Shown: positions 1 through 6,327, counted from the stretch's first letter. The stretch is 24,696 nt of DNA from an uncultured Eubacterium sp. (GCA_910586445.1 CAJUHV010000059.1:1-24696), one strand, 5' to 3'. Numbers and translations: made by a program. The notes: generated by a model from the sequence alone, not told the origin.

Positions 1-43
1 ACGCATGGAGCGGACTGCCACTAATAGGTCGAAGGCTTGGCCA
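1..43 (+). rRNA. 23S ribosomal RNA, 3' end only
   Basis: The first bases contain ACTAATAGGTCGAAGGCTTG, which matches the highly conserved 3' terminus of bacterial 23S rRNA (the ACTAATAGNTCGAGGGCTT block). Only the last 40-odd nucleotides are inside the window and the exact 3' end is uncertain by a few bases. The gene runs off the left edge, so the window begins at the distal end of an rRNA operon. Confidence 0.88.
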
Positions 44-159
44 GAAGGCAGAGCCATGTTGAGTAAGCTGTCAGGATTTGGAACGTTTTGTCAAAAGATT
101 AAATTCTAATGGATGGAATTCTGTATGAAGTTTTGAAGGTACACGATATTTTTGTATTT

Positions 160-230
160 AGGGGTGTAGTTCATCGGTAGAATAAGAGTCTCCAAAACTC
201 CAGAGGAGGGTTCGATTCCTTCCACCCCTG
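160..230 (+). tRNA. tRNA-Trp (anticodon CCA)
   Basis: A 71-nt cloverleaf can be folded by eye. The acceptor stem AGGGGTG pairs with CACCCCT, the D stem GTTC pairs with GAAT, the anticodon loop is CTCCAAA with anticodon CCA, and the T arm is GAGGG-TTCGATT-CCTTC. The discriminator base is G, as expected for bacterial tRNA-Trp, and the 3' CCA is not encoded (the next bases are TTA). The closing pair of the anticodon stem is an A-C mismatch. It lies about 115 nt after the 23S end and just before a terminator, so it is probably the last gene of the rRNA transcript. Confidence 0.95.
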
Positions 231-234
231 TTAA

Positions 235-275
235 AAAGACTTTATGATATTTTATTATCATAAAGTCTTTTTTTA
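235..275 (+). terminator. Intrinsic terminator after tRNA-Trp
   Basis: A perfect 15-bp stem (235-249 with 256-270, arm AAAGACTTTATGATA) closes a 6-nt loop and runs into a T tract ending at 275. It is placed directly behind the tRNA, so it should end the rRNA/tRNA transcript. The A tract on the other side could let it work in the opposite direction too. Confidence 0.93.
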
Positions 276-289
276 GTTCTGACATTTGA

Positions 290-322
290 CAATAGAAAGT
301 TCGCGCAGCGTGCTTTCTATTG
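290..322. repeat. Small hairpin, ATAGAAAG/CTTTCTAT arms
   Basis: CAATAGAAAG (290-299) and CTTTCTATTG (313-322) are perfect 10-nt inverted arms around a 13-nt centre that can itself pair in part (CGC-GCA-GCG). It lies between the tRNA terminator and the sigma-factor promoter. No T tract follows, so it is not an obvious terminator. The same arms with the same 13-nt spacing recur at 14927-14955. Confidence 0.6.
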
Positions 323-438
323 TTGTTTCAAAACAGATGTTTCAAAATACAGCCTAACTTAATGATTCTAATGATGCTGAATAGAGGCTTTTATGTATTA
401 AAATGGAAATGCAGTTTTTTTATTTTCAAAAGAAAAAA

Positions 439-467
439 TGAAACTAATTTCCATAAATAAACATCTA
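439..467 (+). promoter_or_regulatory. ECF-type promoter of the sigma factor gene
   Basis: TGAAAC (439-444) and CATCTA (462-467) are separated by exactly 17 nt. This closely matches the -35 TGAAAC and -10 CGTCTA type recognised by SigV-like ECF sigma factors. The predicted start site near 473 leaves a short leader carrying AGGAGG at 486-491. An ECF-type promoter directly in front of an ECF gene implies positive autoregulation. The match is by eye, with one mismatch in the -10. Confidence 0.65.
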
Positions 468-496
468 AAGAGTACAGGATCTAAAGGAGGCAGGCA

Positions 497-976
497 ATGA
501 GAAAACATATGAAAAACCGGGATGAACTGATTGAGCGCAATCTCGTGGAAAATTATAGCCGTTATTACCGTCTGGCATACAGTTATGTAAAAAATGAATC
601 TGATGCAATGGATATCGTACAAGAAGCAGCGTGCAAGGCCATATATAAAAGCAGTACTTTGAAGAGTCCCGAATATGTGGGAACATGGATCTGCCGCATA
701 GTCATTAATGAGGCATATAATATGCTGCGCAGGAAACAAAAGGAAGTGTACAGTGCAGATGAAGTGGAACGCTCATCGGAAGACCGTTATGAAGATATAG
801 ATCTTCATCAGGCAATCCAGCAGTTAAAGGAAGAAGAACAGACGATTATTTATCTGCGTTATTATGAAGATAAGCAGCTGGATGAAATCGCAGAAATTAC
901 GCAGGAAAAGCTCAGTACGGTAAAAAGCCGGCTGTACCGTGCGATGAACAAATTGAAAATTGCATTAGCGGATTAG
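497..976 (+). CDS. sigV: SigV-like ECF sigma factor (sigma-70 family)
   Basis: A 159-residue protein with the two-domain layout of group 4 (ECF) sigma factors. Region 2 spans about residues 20-85 (YRLAYSYVKNESDAMDIVQE, then a WICRIVINEAYNMLRRK helix that contacts the -10). Region 4 spans about 103-155, with YLRYYEDKQLDEIAEI and the recognition helix STVKSRLYRAMNKLK. Region 1.1 and region 3 are absent, as usual. AGGAGG at 486-491 lies 5 nt before the ATG. The next gene encodes an RsiV-like anti-sigma factor, which is the main reason for the SigV assignment; the sigma sequence alone would only say ECF. In Bacillus subtilis and Clostridioides difficile this pair answers lysozyme. A matching ECF promoter lies just upstream, consistent with autoregulation. 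Confidence 0.87.
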   Translation: MRKHMKNRDELIERNLVENYSRYYRLAYSYVKNESDAMDIVQEAACKAIYKSSTLKSPEYVGTWICRIVINEAYNMLRRKQKEVYSADEVERSSEDRYEDIDLHQAIQQLKEEEQTIIYLRYYEDKQLDEIAEITQEKLSTVKSRLYRAMNKLKIALAD

Positions 977-1103
977 CACTTTATCCAGTTAAAATAGATA
1001 TAAAAGCAGAAATAGAAATAATAATAGAAATAATAATAATAGAAATTAGAATATGGAACAGCAGTTCAATTTGTGAGCAGATGAAGGATTGGAAGGGAAG
1101 ATA

Positions 1104-2330
1104 ATGAATATGAAGCAGAAAGGGCATAGCGAAGAACAGTCGAAGAAGCAGATAAAAGGGCAGTCGAAGAAGCAGATAAAAGGGCAGTTGGAGAAACAGA
1201 TAAAAGGACAGGCAGAAAAACAGATGAAAGAACAGCCAAAAGAACAGATGGCAGAACGGTTAAAGAAACAGGTGAAAGAACAGTCAAAAGAACAGATAGC
1301 AGAACAGTTAAAGAAACAAATGAAAGAACAATCAAAGGAACAGATGAAAAAACAGGCAGAAAAACAGAGCAAAGAACGGATAAAGGAGCAGATCAAAGAA
1401 GTGGAACAGCTGCAGCCGGATCAGGCCGCAGACAGCACTTTTGAGACAGGAAAGCTGATAGAGAGGATGAATGAGGATAGAATGAACTATATGGAGATGA
1501 ATGTACCCGATGAAGGCCTCAGACGGATGCAAGAAGCAATCGAACAGGCGAAAAGGGTAAAACGGCAGAGGAGGCATATGTACAGGAGGATTTATACAGG
1601 TATGGCAGCAGCATTTGCGGTAATCTGCCTGCTGCCGAACTGCAGCAGGGCTTCTGCACAGGTGCTGCAGGAGCTGCCGGTATTTGGGCATTTTTTTGAA
1701 GTAATTACCATCCGCGATTATCAGTTTGACGATGGGCACAGTTCGGCAGATGTGCAGATACCAAGGCTGGAAAGCAGCGCAGACGGCCTGAATGATGCTT
1801 CGGCAGCAGATCTTAACCAGAGCATAGAAGAGTATACAGAACAGATTCTGGATCGGTTTAAAGAAAATCAAAAGATTATAGGAGATCAGGGACATCAGTC
1901 ACTAAATATTTCTTATGATGTACTGACAAATACAGACCGCTGGTTTACATTAGAAATAATTGTAGATGAGGTGCAGGGCAGCGGCTATGAGTATAAACGT
2001 TATTACCATATAGACAAGTCTACGGGAAAGATTGCCGCATTGAAAGACCTGTTTGAGCCGGGAAGCAGTTATCTGGCAGAAATAAGCAGCTATATTGAAA
2101 AGCAGATGAAAAAATACAATAAAGAAAGTGAAGAGGGAAGCGTTTACTGGATCGGCACATCGGAGGTCGGCCATGGTTATGAAGGAATCGGAGAAGATCA
2201 GAATTTTTATTTAAATAAAAACAATGAGCTCGTTATTGTTTTTGATGAATATGATGTGGCACCGGGTTATATGGGTACTCCAGAATTTGTAATACCGCAG
2301 AAGCTGATTGCGGGTATGAGGAAATTTTAG
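1104..2330 (+). CDS. rsiV: RsiV-like transmembrane anti-sigma factor with octapeptide repeats
   Basis: A 408-residue membrane protein. Residues 13-100 are eleven consecutive octapeptides (consensus x-K-K/E-Q-I/M-K-x-Q). Residues about 113-158 resemble a short cytosolic anti-sigma domain (NVPDEGLRRMQEAIEQAKRV, then basic RQRRHMYRR). A single membrane segment covers about 163-179 and is followed by RASA-Q, a plausible signal-peptidase site (A183-S-A185). The outer part is DUF3298-like, with SLNISYDVLTNTDRWFTLEI, a YYHIDKSTGKIAALKDLF strand-loop and a C-terminal FDEYDVAPGYMGTPEFVIP motif. In B. subtilis, RsiV binds lysozyme outside, is cut by signal peptidase and then by a site-2 protease, releasing SigV. 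I chose ATG 1104 because AAGGGAAG precedes it; a TTG at 1089 is in frame but poorly placed. Bacillus RsiV is about 285 residues, so the excess is mostly the repeat array. Confidence 0.83.
   Translation: MNMKQKGHSEEQSKKQIKGQSKKQIKGQLEKQIKGQAEKQMKEQPKEQMAERLKKQVKEQSKEQIAEQLKKQMKEQSKEQMKKQAEKQSKERIKEQIKEVEQLQPDQAADSTFETGKLIERMNEDRMNYMEMNVPDEGLRRMQEAIEQAKRVKRQRRHMYRRIYTGMAAAFAVICLLPNCSRASAQVLQELPVFGHFFEVITIRDYQFDDGHSSADVQIPRLESSADGLNDASAADLNQSIEEYTEQILDRFKENQKIIGDQGHQSLNISYDVLTNTDRWFTLEIIVDEVQGSGYEYKRYYHIDKSTGKIAALKDLFEPGSSYLAEISSYIEKQMKKYNKESEEGSVYWIGTSEVGHGYEGIGEDQNFYLNKNNELVIVFDEYDVAPGYMGTPEFVIPQKLIAGMRKF
1140..1403 (+). repeat. Eleven in-frame 24-nt repeats in rsiV
   Basis: Starting at codon 13 of the anti-sigma gene, eleven contiguous 24-nt units encode octapeptides such as SKKQIKGQ, SKKQIKGQ, LEKQIKGQ, AEKQMKEQ and SKEQIAEQ. 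The first two units are identical at protein level and the rest diverge gradually, as expected for old slippage duplications followed by drift. All substitutions keep Gln at positions 4 and 8 and mostly keep Lys or Glu around them. Confidence 0.9.
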
Positions 2331-2350
2331 AGCGTGTCTGACACGCTCTA
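2328..2350. repeat. Short palindrome at the rsiV stop codon (TAGAGCG family)
   Basis: Arms TAGAGCGTGT (2328-2337) and ACACGCTCTA (2341-2350) are perfect inverted repeats around CTG. The first TAG is the stop codon of the anti-sigma gene. A pyrimidine-rich stretch (TCTTTCTCT) follows, so the hairpin may act as a terminator. The left arm is the same sequence that opens the repeats at 6199 and 24646. Confidence 0.8.
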
Positions 2351-2498
2351 TCTTTCTCTATGAATTGTGTCGAATAAGCAGGAAAATAAAGAGGCAAAAT
2401 CAGCAGAATTATAGTAGAAAAAAGTACAAAGAAGCATTAAAATAATAAAGCAGGATGGGAGAAATTCTGCTGTAGAAGGGAACAAAAAGGGAATAAAA

Positions 2499-3314
2499 AT
2501 GGGATTTCACAGAGCAGATTTTACTAGAAATTTTACCGGAAATGGATTCTTTTTTATAACGCTGATTGCGTTAGGAAGTATCTTCTTTTTATGGTTTTTA
2601 TGGCCTGCTGTTTTTAAGGGAATGTTAAATGCAGGCAATGTATGCGGCATGCTCGGATGTATGGCGGCGGTATTTTACGGGATCTGGCATAATGCAGTTC
2701 ACCGGCTGGTTATAAAGCTGTGGCAGCTCAAACCGGCAAGGGCCTGTCTGATCCTGTCTGTAGTGCTTGCAGCTGCTGCCATAGTGCTTCTGGCAGCAGC
2801 CGCAGTCTCTATTATCCGGGCGTCGTCTAAAAGCATACCTAAGGATACCCCTGCGGTCGTACTGGGAAGTTCGGTAAAGGGGACAAGCCCCAGCAGGGTG
2901 CTGCAGGAGCGGATCGAGGCAGCGTATGCATATATGCAGGAGCATCCGCAGGCGGTCTGTGTTTTATCCGGGGGAAAGGGCAGGGGTGAAGATATTTCCG
3001 AGGCTGAATGCATGTACCGTGAGCTTGTGGCAGCAGGAGTAGATGAAAGCCGGCTTTTTCAAGAAGCACTGTCAACGAATACGCAGGAAAATCTGGAATT
3101 TTCAAAACAGATTTTGGATCAGATGGGTGTATCGGGTGCGGTAACAGTGATTTCCAGTGAATTTCATTTATACAGGGGAAGACGCTGGGCCAGACAGCTG
3201 GGATATCAGGATTATGGTTATGCTGCTGGTACAGACTGGAAATATCTGCCGACGTTTTTTCTGCGTGAAATGATTGCAGTTGTACATCTGTGGCTTGGAA
3301 ATATCAGGCAGTAG
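2499..3314 (+). CDS. YdcF/SanA-like membrane protein (DUF218)
   Basis: A 271-residue protein. Hydrophobic segments at about 17-38, 48-64 and 83-106 anchor it in the membrane. The rest is a DUF218 (YdcF/SanA/ElyC) domain: AVVLGSSVKGTSPSRVLQER at 119-138, CVLSGGKGRGEDISEAECM at 154-172, a STNTQENLEFSKQ helix near 192 and VISSEFHLYRGRRWARQLGY at about 218-237. Conserved Gly, Glu, Asn and His residues of this fold are all present. Relatives (SanA, ElyC) affect cell-envelope integrity, but the biochemical activity of the family is not settled. AAAAGGGA precedes the ATG. It lies 168 nt behind the anti-sigma gene and could be read from the same transcript if the palindrome at 2328 does not terminate. 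Confidence 0.82.
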   Translation: MGFHRADFTRNFTGNGFFFITLIALGSIFFLWFLWPAVFKGMLNAGNVCGMLGCMAAVFYGIWHNAVHRLVIKLWQLKPARACLILSVVLAAAAIVLLAAAAVSIIRASSKSIPKDTPAVVLGSSVKGTSPSRVLQERIEAAYAYMQEHPQAVCVLSGGKGRGEDISEAECMYRELVAAGVDESRLFQEALSTNTQENLEFSKQILDQMGVSGAVTVISSEFHLYRGRRWARQLGYQDYGYAAGTDWKYLPTFFLREMIAVVHLWLGNIRQ

Positions 3315-3423
3315 GCTTATATAGAATAGTTATTTTTTGGTATATTTTTTTGACATATAAGAGGGCAGAATAATGTAAAACATGACACGAAATCTTAATA
3401 TATATGTCATAAACAAATAAAAT

Positions 3424-3452
3424 TTGACATCCGGCATATGGCTGTTTATAAT
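3424..3452 (+). promoter_or_regulatory. Consensus sigma-A promoter of the MBOAT/SGNH pair
   Basis: TTGACA (3424-3429), a 17-nt spacer and TATAAT (3447-3452) match the consensus perfectly. Transcription should start near 3459, which excludes the in-frame ATG at 3455 as a translation start and supports 3533. Two direct repeats lie just downstream of the start site. Confidence 0.85.
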
Positions 3453-3462
3453 TAGTGATTGT

Positions 3463-3489
3463 CCGGTACAATATTGCCCGGTACAATAT
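3463..3489 (+). repeat. 12-nt direct repeat at the transcription start
   Basis: CCGGTACAATAT occurs at 3463-3474 and again at 3478-3489, a 15-nt period. Both copies lie immediately after the predicted start site of the MBOAT promoter, a usual place for a repressor site or a leader-RNA element. Confidence 0.7.
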
Positions 3490-3532
3490 GGAATTATATG
3501 AAATTAATAGAAGTAATGGTATGGAGGCAATC

Positions 3533-4924
3533 ATGGTATTTTCAAGTATGGTGTTCATTTTTCGGTTCATGCCCCTGTTTTTTTTATGCTATTTTTTAAC
3601 TCCCAAGTCATTCCGCAATGCAGTGCTCTTTTTTGGAAGCATTGTATTTTATGCAGTGGGCGAGCCAGTTTATATATTTTTGATGCTGTTTTCTATTCTG
3701 ATCAATTTTATGTTCTGTGTGCAGATGGCGAGAGTAAAAATGCCGGGCAGGCGCAGGCGGGTATTTTGCGCAGCACTGCTGCTTGATCTGGGCCTGCTGT
3801 TTTTGTTTAAATATTATGATTTTTTTGCACAAAATATGAATCTGGTCATGAAACGGGAAGTACTGCCGCTGCTGTCTTTGACGCTGCCGCTTGGAATCAG
3901 CTTTTATACGTTTCAGATCGTGTCCTATGTGTCGGATATTTACACTAGGAAGATGAAGCACCCGGGGACGCTCTTAGAATTTGCGACTTATGTGAGCATG
4001 TTTCCGCAGCTGATTGCAGGCCCGATTGTACAGTATCAGGAAGTATCCGGCGCACTGGCAAAGCGCAAGGTGACACCGCAGCAGGTGGAATATGGGCTGG
4101 AAATTTTTTGTTTTGGGCTCGGGGCAAAGGTATTGCTGGCAAATAAGATCTCCATTTTCTGGAATCAGGTGCAGGGAATCGGGTACGCGAATCTGTCTAC
4201 GCCGATTGCATGGATGGGAGCATTTGCATATTCCTTTCATATTTATTTTGATTTCTGGGGATATTCACTGATGGCAATCGGCCTTGGCCGCATAATGGGA
4301 TTTCAGCTGCCGAAAAATTTTGACAGTCCATATATGGTAAAGACCGTTACGCAGTTCTGGAGAAAGTGGCATATGACGCTCGGCAGGTTTTTCCGTGAAT
4401 ATGTCTATATACCGCTGGGCGGAAACCGCAAAGGCAGCTTTCGCATGCTGCTTAATATGTTTTTGGTATGGGCTTTGACGGGATTATGGCATGGAGCAAG
4501 CTGGAATTTTGTAGCCTGGGGACTGACATTTTTTGTACTGCTGATGTTAGAGAAATTTATATACGGAAGATTTCTTGAAAAGAGCAGAGTATTGGGACAT
4601 ATTTATATCTGGATTTTAGTTCCTGTCACATGGGTGATATTTGCGATTACTGATTTTTCACAGTTGATCATATATTTACAGCAGCTGGTGGGCATTCACC
4701 TGCAGCCTGTAATGGTAGGAAAGGATCAGCTTGTGCGTTATATAAATGAATACGGCAGGCTGTTTTTGATATGTGCGGTATTTTCTACAAGGCTGCCCCA
4801 GCGGATCTATCAGCGCATTCATGGAGGATTCATCGTAGTGCTGCTGGCATTTGGCGTATTCTGGCTTAGTGTATATCAGCTTGCAAACGGCGCTAATAAC
4901 CCATTTTTATATTTTAGATTTTAG
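3533..4924 (+). CDS. MBOAT family membrane O-acyltransferase (AlgI/DltB/PatA type)
   Basis: A 463-residue polytopic membrane protein that opens with MVFSSMVFIFRFMPLFFLCY, the usual beginning of AlgI/DltB-type MBOAT proteins. The family motifs are present: FWRKWHMTLGRFFREYVYIP near 275-294 (His280) and LTGLWHGASWNFVAWG near 316-331, whose His320 is the expected catalytic histidine. Such proteins move an acyl group, usually acetyl or D-alanyl, across the membrane to an extracellular polymer together with an SGNH-fold partner, which is exactly the next gene (33-nt gap). No dltA or dltC is nearby, so O-acetylation is more likely than D-alanylation. ATG 3533 follows GGAGG by 5 nt and begins the conserved region; the in-frame ATG 3455 would lie at or before the transcription start. 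The acceptor polymer cannot be told from the sequence. Confidence 0.88.
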   Translation: MVFSSMVFIFRFMPLFFLCYFLTPKSFRNAVLFFGSIVFYAVGEPVYIFLMLFSILINFMFCVQMARVKMPGRRRRVFCAALLLDLGLLFLFKYYDFFAQNMNLVMKREVLPLLSLTLPLGISFYTFQIVSYVSDIYTRKMKHPGTLLEFATYVSMFPQLIAGPIVQYQEVSGALAKRKVTPQQVEYGLEIFCFGLGAKVLLANKISIFWNQVQGIGYANLSTPIAWMGAFAYSFHIYFDFWGYSLMAIGLGRIMGFQLPKNFDSPYMVKTVTQFWRKWHMTLGRFFREYVYIPLGGNRKGSFRMLLNMFLVWALTGLWHGASWNFVAWGLTFFVLLMLEKFIYGRFLEKSRVLGHIYIWILVPVTWVIFAITDFSQLIIYLQQLVGIHLQPVMVGKDQLVRYINEYGRLFLICAVFSTRLPQRIYQRIHGGFIVVLLAFGVFWLSVYQLANGANNPFLYFRF

Positions 4925-4957
4925 AAATGGAATTACAGAAGAAGGGATCGGTAGAGA

Positions 4958-6193
4958 ATGAAATTGTGGAAATGGATTGTCAAATGTCCGCTGCTGTTCC
5001 TGCTTTTGGCAGGTTGGATAGGACTGATTATTTATACATGGTCAGAGGGCCGGATGGAAAATGTGTCCGATAAAAATCTGATTGAAAATCCGGTTTTTAC
5101 TGCGCTGCTGGAGAAGGAGCTGGATCTGTCAGGATCAATGCTGGATGATCTGGATGAAGACAGTTACGATCTGGGTGATTTAGATCTGGGTGATTATGAT
5201 CCAGAGCATTATGATCCAGATGATTATAATCTGGATGATATAGATATCGATGATGATATCGATAATTTAAATATCGATGATGTAGACTCTGGGCTGGATG
5301 ATTCTGATCATACGAATGCCGGGGCAGATCCTGAGTCGTCAGGGCAGAATCCGGGAACCGAAACAGAAGACAGCCAGGGAAAGGGAGAGGTTTCCGATGA
5401 ACAGCAGACAGGTACGAAAGACGGCACAGGTGCAGGCAGCGGTACCGATAAAGATCCGACGAATCCAGATGATCAGAAGGATGATCAGAAGATAAAGGAG
5501 GAAGAAATCGGGATTACCAGATTTGTAAAATACAAAAAGACTGAGGTAAATTCCCCTTATTATGTAGACCCGGGAGAAAAGGCCTTAACAACGGAATACA
5601 GTTATGAGAAAGTAGGGAAAGAGTATTTTGACGACGCTTTGTTTATCGGGGATTCCAGAACGGTTGGAATGCAGGATTATTCCGGGCTGACAAATGCGAC
5701 ATTTTTAGCCAAGACCGGCATGAACGTGTATGAGGTTCTGGAAGATAAGTTCACAGAACCCGGCTCAAATAAGGAAGTCAGTGTATTACAGATGCTGAAA
5801 AACCATAAATATGGCAAAATCTATTTTATGGTCGGCATAAATGAGCTTGGAACCGGAAATACAGGCACATTTCAAAAAGCATATGCGCGGGTGCTGCGCA
5901 AGTTCCGCAGGCTTCAGCCGGATGCGGTTATCTATATACAGGGCATTATTCCGGTAAGCAAGGTCAAGGCAAGCGGGGATGCGGTATTTAATAACGTAAA
6001 TATTAATGACAAAAATGTGGCAATCGCACATCTGGCAGATGGAAAGAACATTTTTTACCTGGATGTGAGCGGTAAGCTGACGGATAAGAAAGGATATTTA
6101 AAAGCAGATTATACTTCTGATGAGGTGCATATGTACGCGCAGTATTATGAACTGTGGACGAATTACCTGATGAAGCATGCGGTTGTGCGTTAG
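4958..6193 (+). CDS. Membrane-anchored SGNH/GDSL hydrolase-fold protein with Asp-rich stalk
   Basis: A 411-residue protein. One N-terminal membrane segment (about 10-27) is followed by an Asp-rich stretch (about 56-117, units such as YDPDDY and DIDIDDD) and a Gly/Asp/Thr/Gln-rich linker to about 180. The SGNH domain starts near 225: block I FIGDSRTVG (Ser233), the MVGINELG block (Asn295) and the C-terminal SDEVH block (Asp388, His391). The hydrolase-type catalytic residues are therefore all present outside the membrane. It follows the MBOAT gene by 33 nt and is probably its partner, completing acyl transfer to an envelope glycan or removing acyl groups (compare PatB, DltD, AlgX). AGAAGGG lies somewhat far upstream of the ATG, so translation may be coupled to the gene before it. 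The gene ends at a TAG that begins a TAGAGCG repeat. Confidence 0.86.
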   Translation: MKLWKWIVKCPLLFLLLAGWIGLIIYTWSEGRMENVSDKNLIENPVFTALLEKELDLSGSMLDDLDEDSYDLGDLDLGDYDPEHYDPDDYNLDDIDIDDDIDNLNIDDVDSGLDDSDHTNAGADPESSGQNPGTETEDSQGKGEVSDEQQTGTKDGTGAGSGTDKDPTNPDDQKDDQKIKEEEIGITRFVKYKKTEVNSPYYVDPGEKALTTEYSYEKVGKEYFDDALFIGDSRTVGMQDYSGLTNATFLAKTGMNVYEVLEDKFTEPGSNKEVSVLQMLKNHKYGKIYFMVGINELGTGNTGTFQKAYARVLRKFRRLQPDAVIYIQGIIPVSKVKASGDAVFNNVNINDKNVAIAHLADGKNIFYLDVSGKLTDKKGYLKADYTSDEVHMYAQYYELWTNYLMKHAVVR

Positions 6194-6217
6194 AGCGCTA
6201 GAGCGTGTTTGAAAAAT
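6191..6217. repeat. TAGAGCG-family repeat, one arm
   Basis: CTAGAGCGTGTTTGAAAAAT (6198-6217) is identical over 20 nt to 24645-24664. It is preceded by a second TAGAGCG (6191-6197) whose TAG is the stop codon of the SGNH gene. The opposite arm is not found downstream here, so this copy appears to be a half element. Confidence 0.75.
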
Positions 6218-6242
6218 TATCGGCCAGAATAAGTAAAATACA

Positions 6243-6297
6243 AAAAGTGTAAAGTCTTAGACTGCAGCAGAAGGGGCTTTACACTTTTATGCTGCAG
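6243..6297 (+). terminator. Hairpin pair: terminator-like stem with an interlocked alternative stem
   Basis: AAAAGTGTAAAG (6243-6254) pairs perfectly with CTTTACACTTTT (6277-6288). This 12-bp stem ends in a short T run and probably terminates the SGNH transcript. A second perfect stem, CTGCAGCA (6262-6269) with TGCTGCAG (6290-6297), interlocks with the first. The single nucleotide between the two right arms makes a simultaneous pseudoknot unlikely, so the stems should be mutually exclusive. Confidence 0.65.
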
Positions 6298-6327
6298 CAA
6301 ATAAATATAGTTTCAGAAAGCTTTTTC

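Noticed and set aside
325..347. Two TGAAAC-like boxes on the minus strand (GTTTCAAAA at 325-333 and 339-347)
   Set aside because: They resemble ECF -35 boxes, but point towards the rRNA terminator with no matching -10 and no gene to drive.
1046..1396. Minus-strand Cys/Phe/Ser-rich ORF opposite the rsiV repeats
   Set aside because: It is an antisense shadow of the 24-nt repeat array with no start signal or recognisable domain.
3455..3532. Upstream extension of the MBOAT protein from ATG 3455
   Set aside because: The consensus promoter at 3424-3452 would start transcription at about 3459, and the extra 26 residues are not hydrophobic or conserved in look. ATG 3533 has a ribosome binding site and begins the family's usual N-terminus.
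3455..6193. D-alanylation (dlt) system
   Set aside because: The MBOAT and SGNH proteins resemble DltB and DltD in fold only. No dltA or dltC is next to them, so D-alanine transfer is not supported.
6243..6297. Classical H-type pseudoknot
   Set aside because: Only one nucleotide would have to cross a 12-bp stem, which is sterically unlikely. Alternative stems are the better reading.
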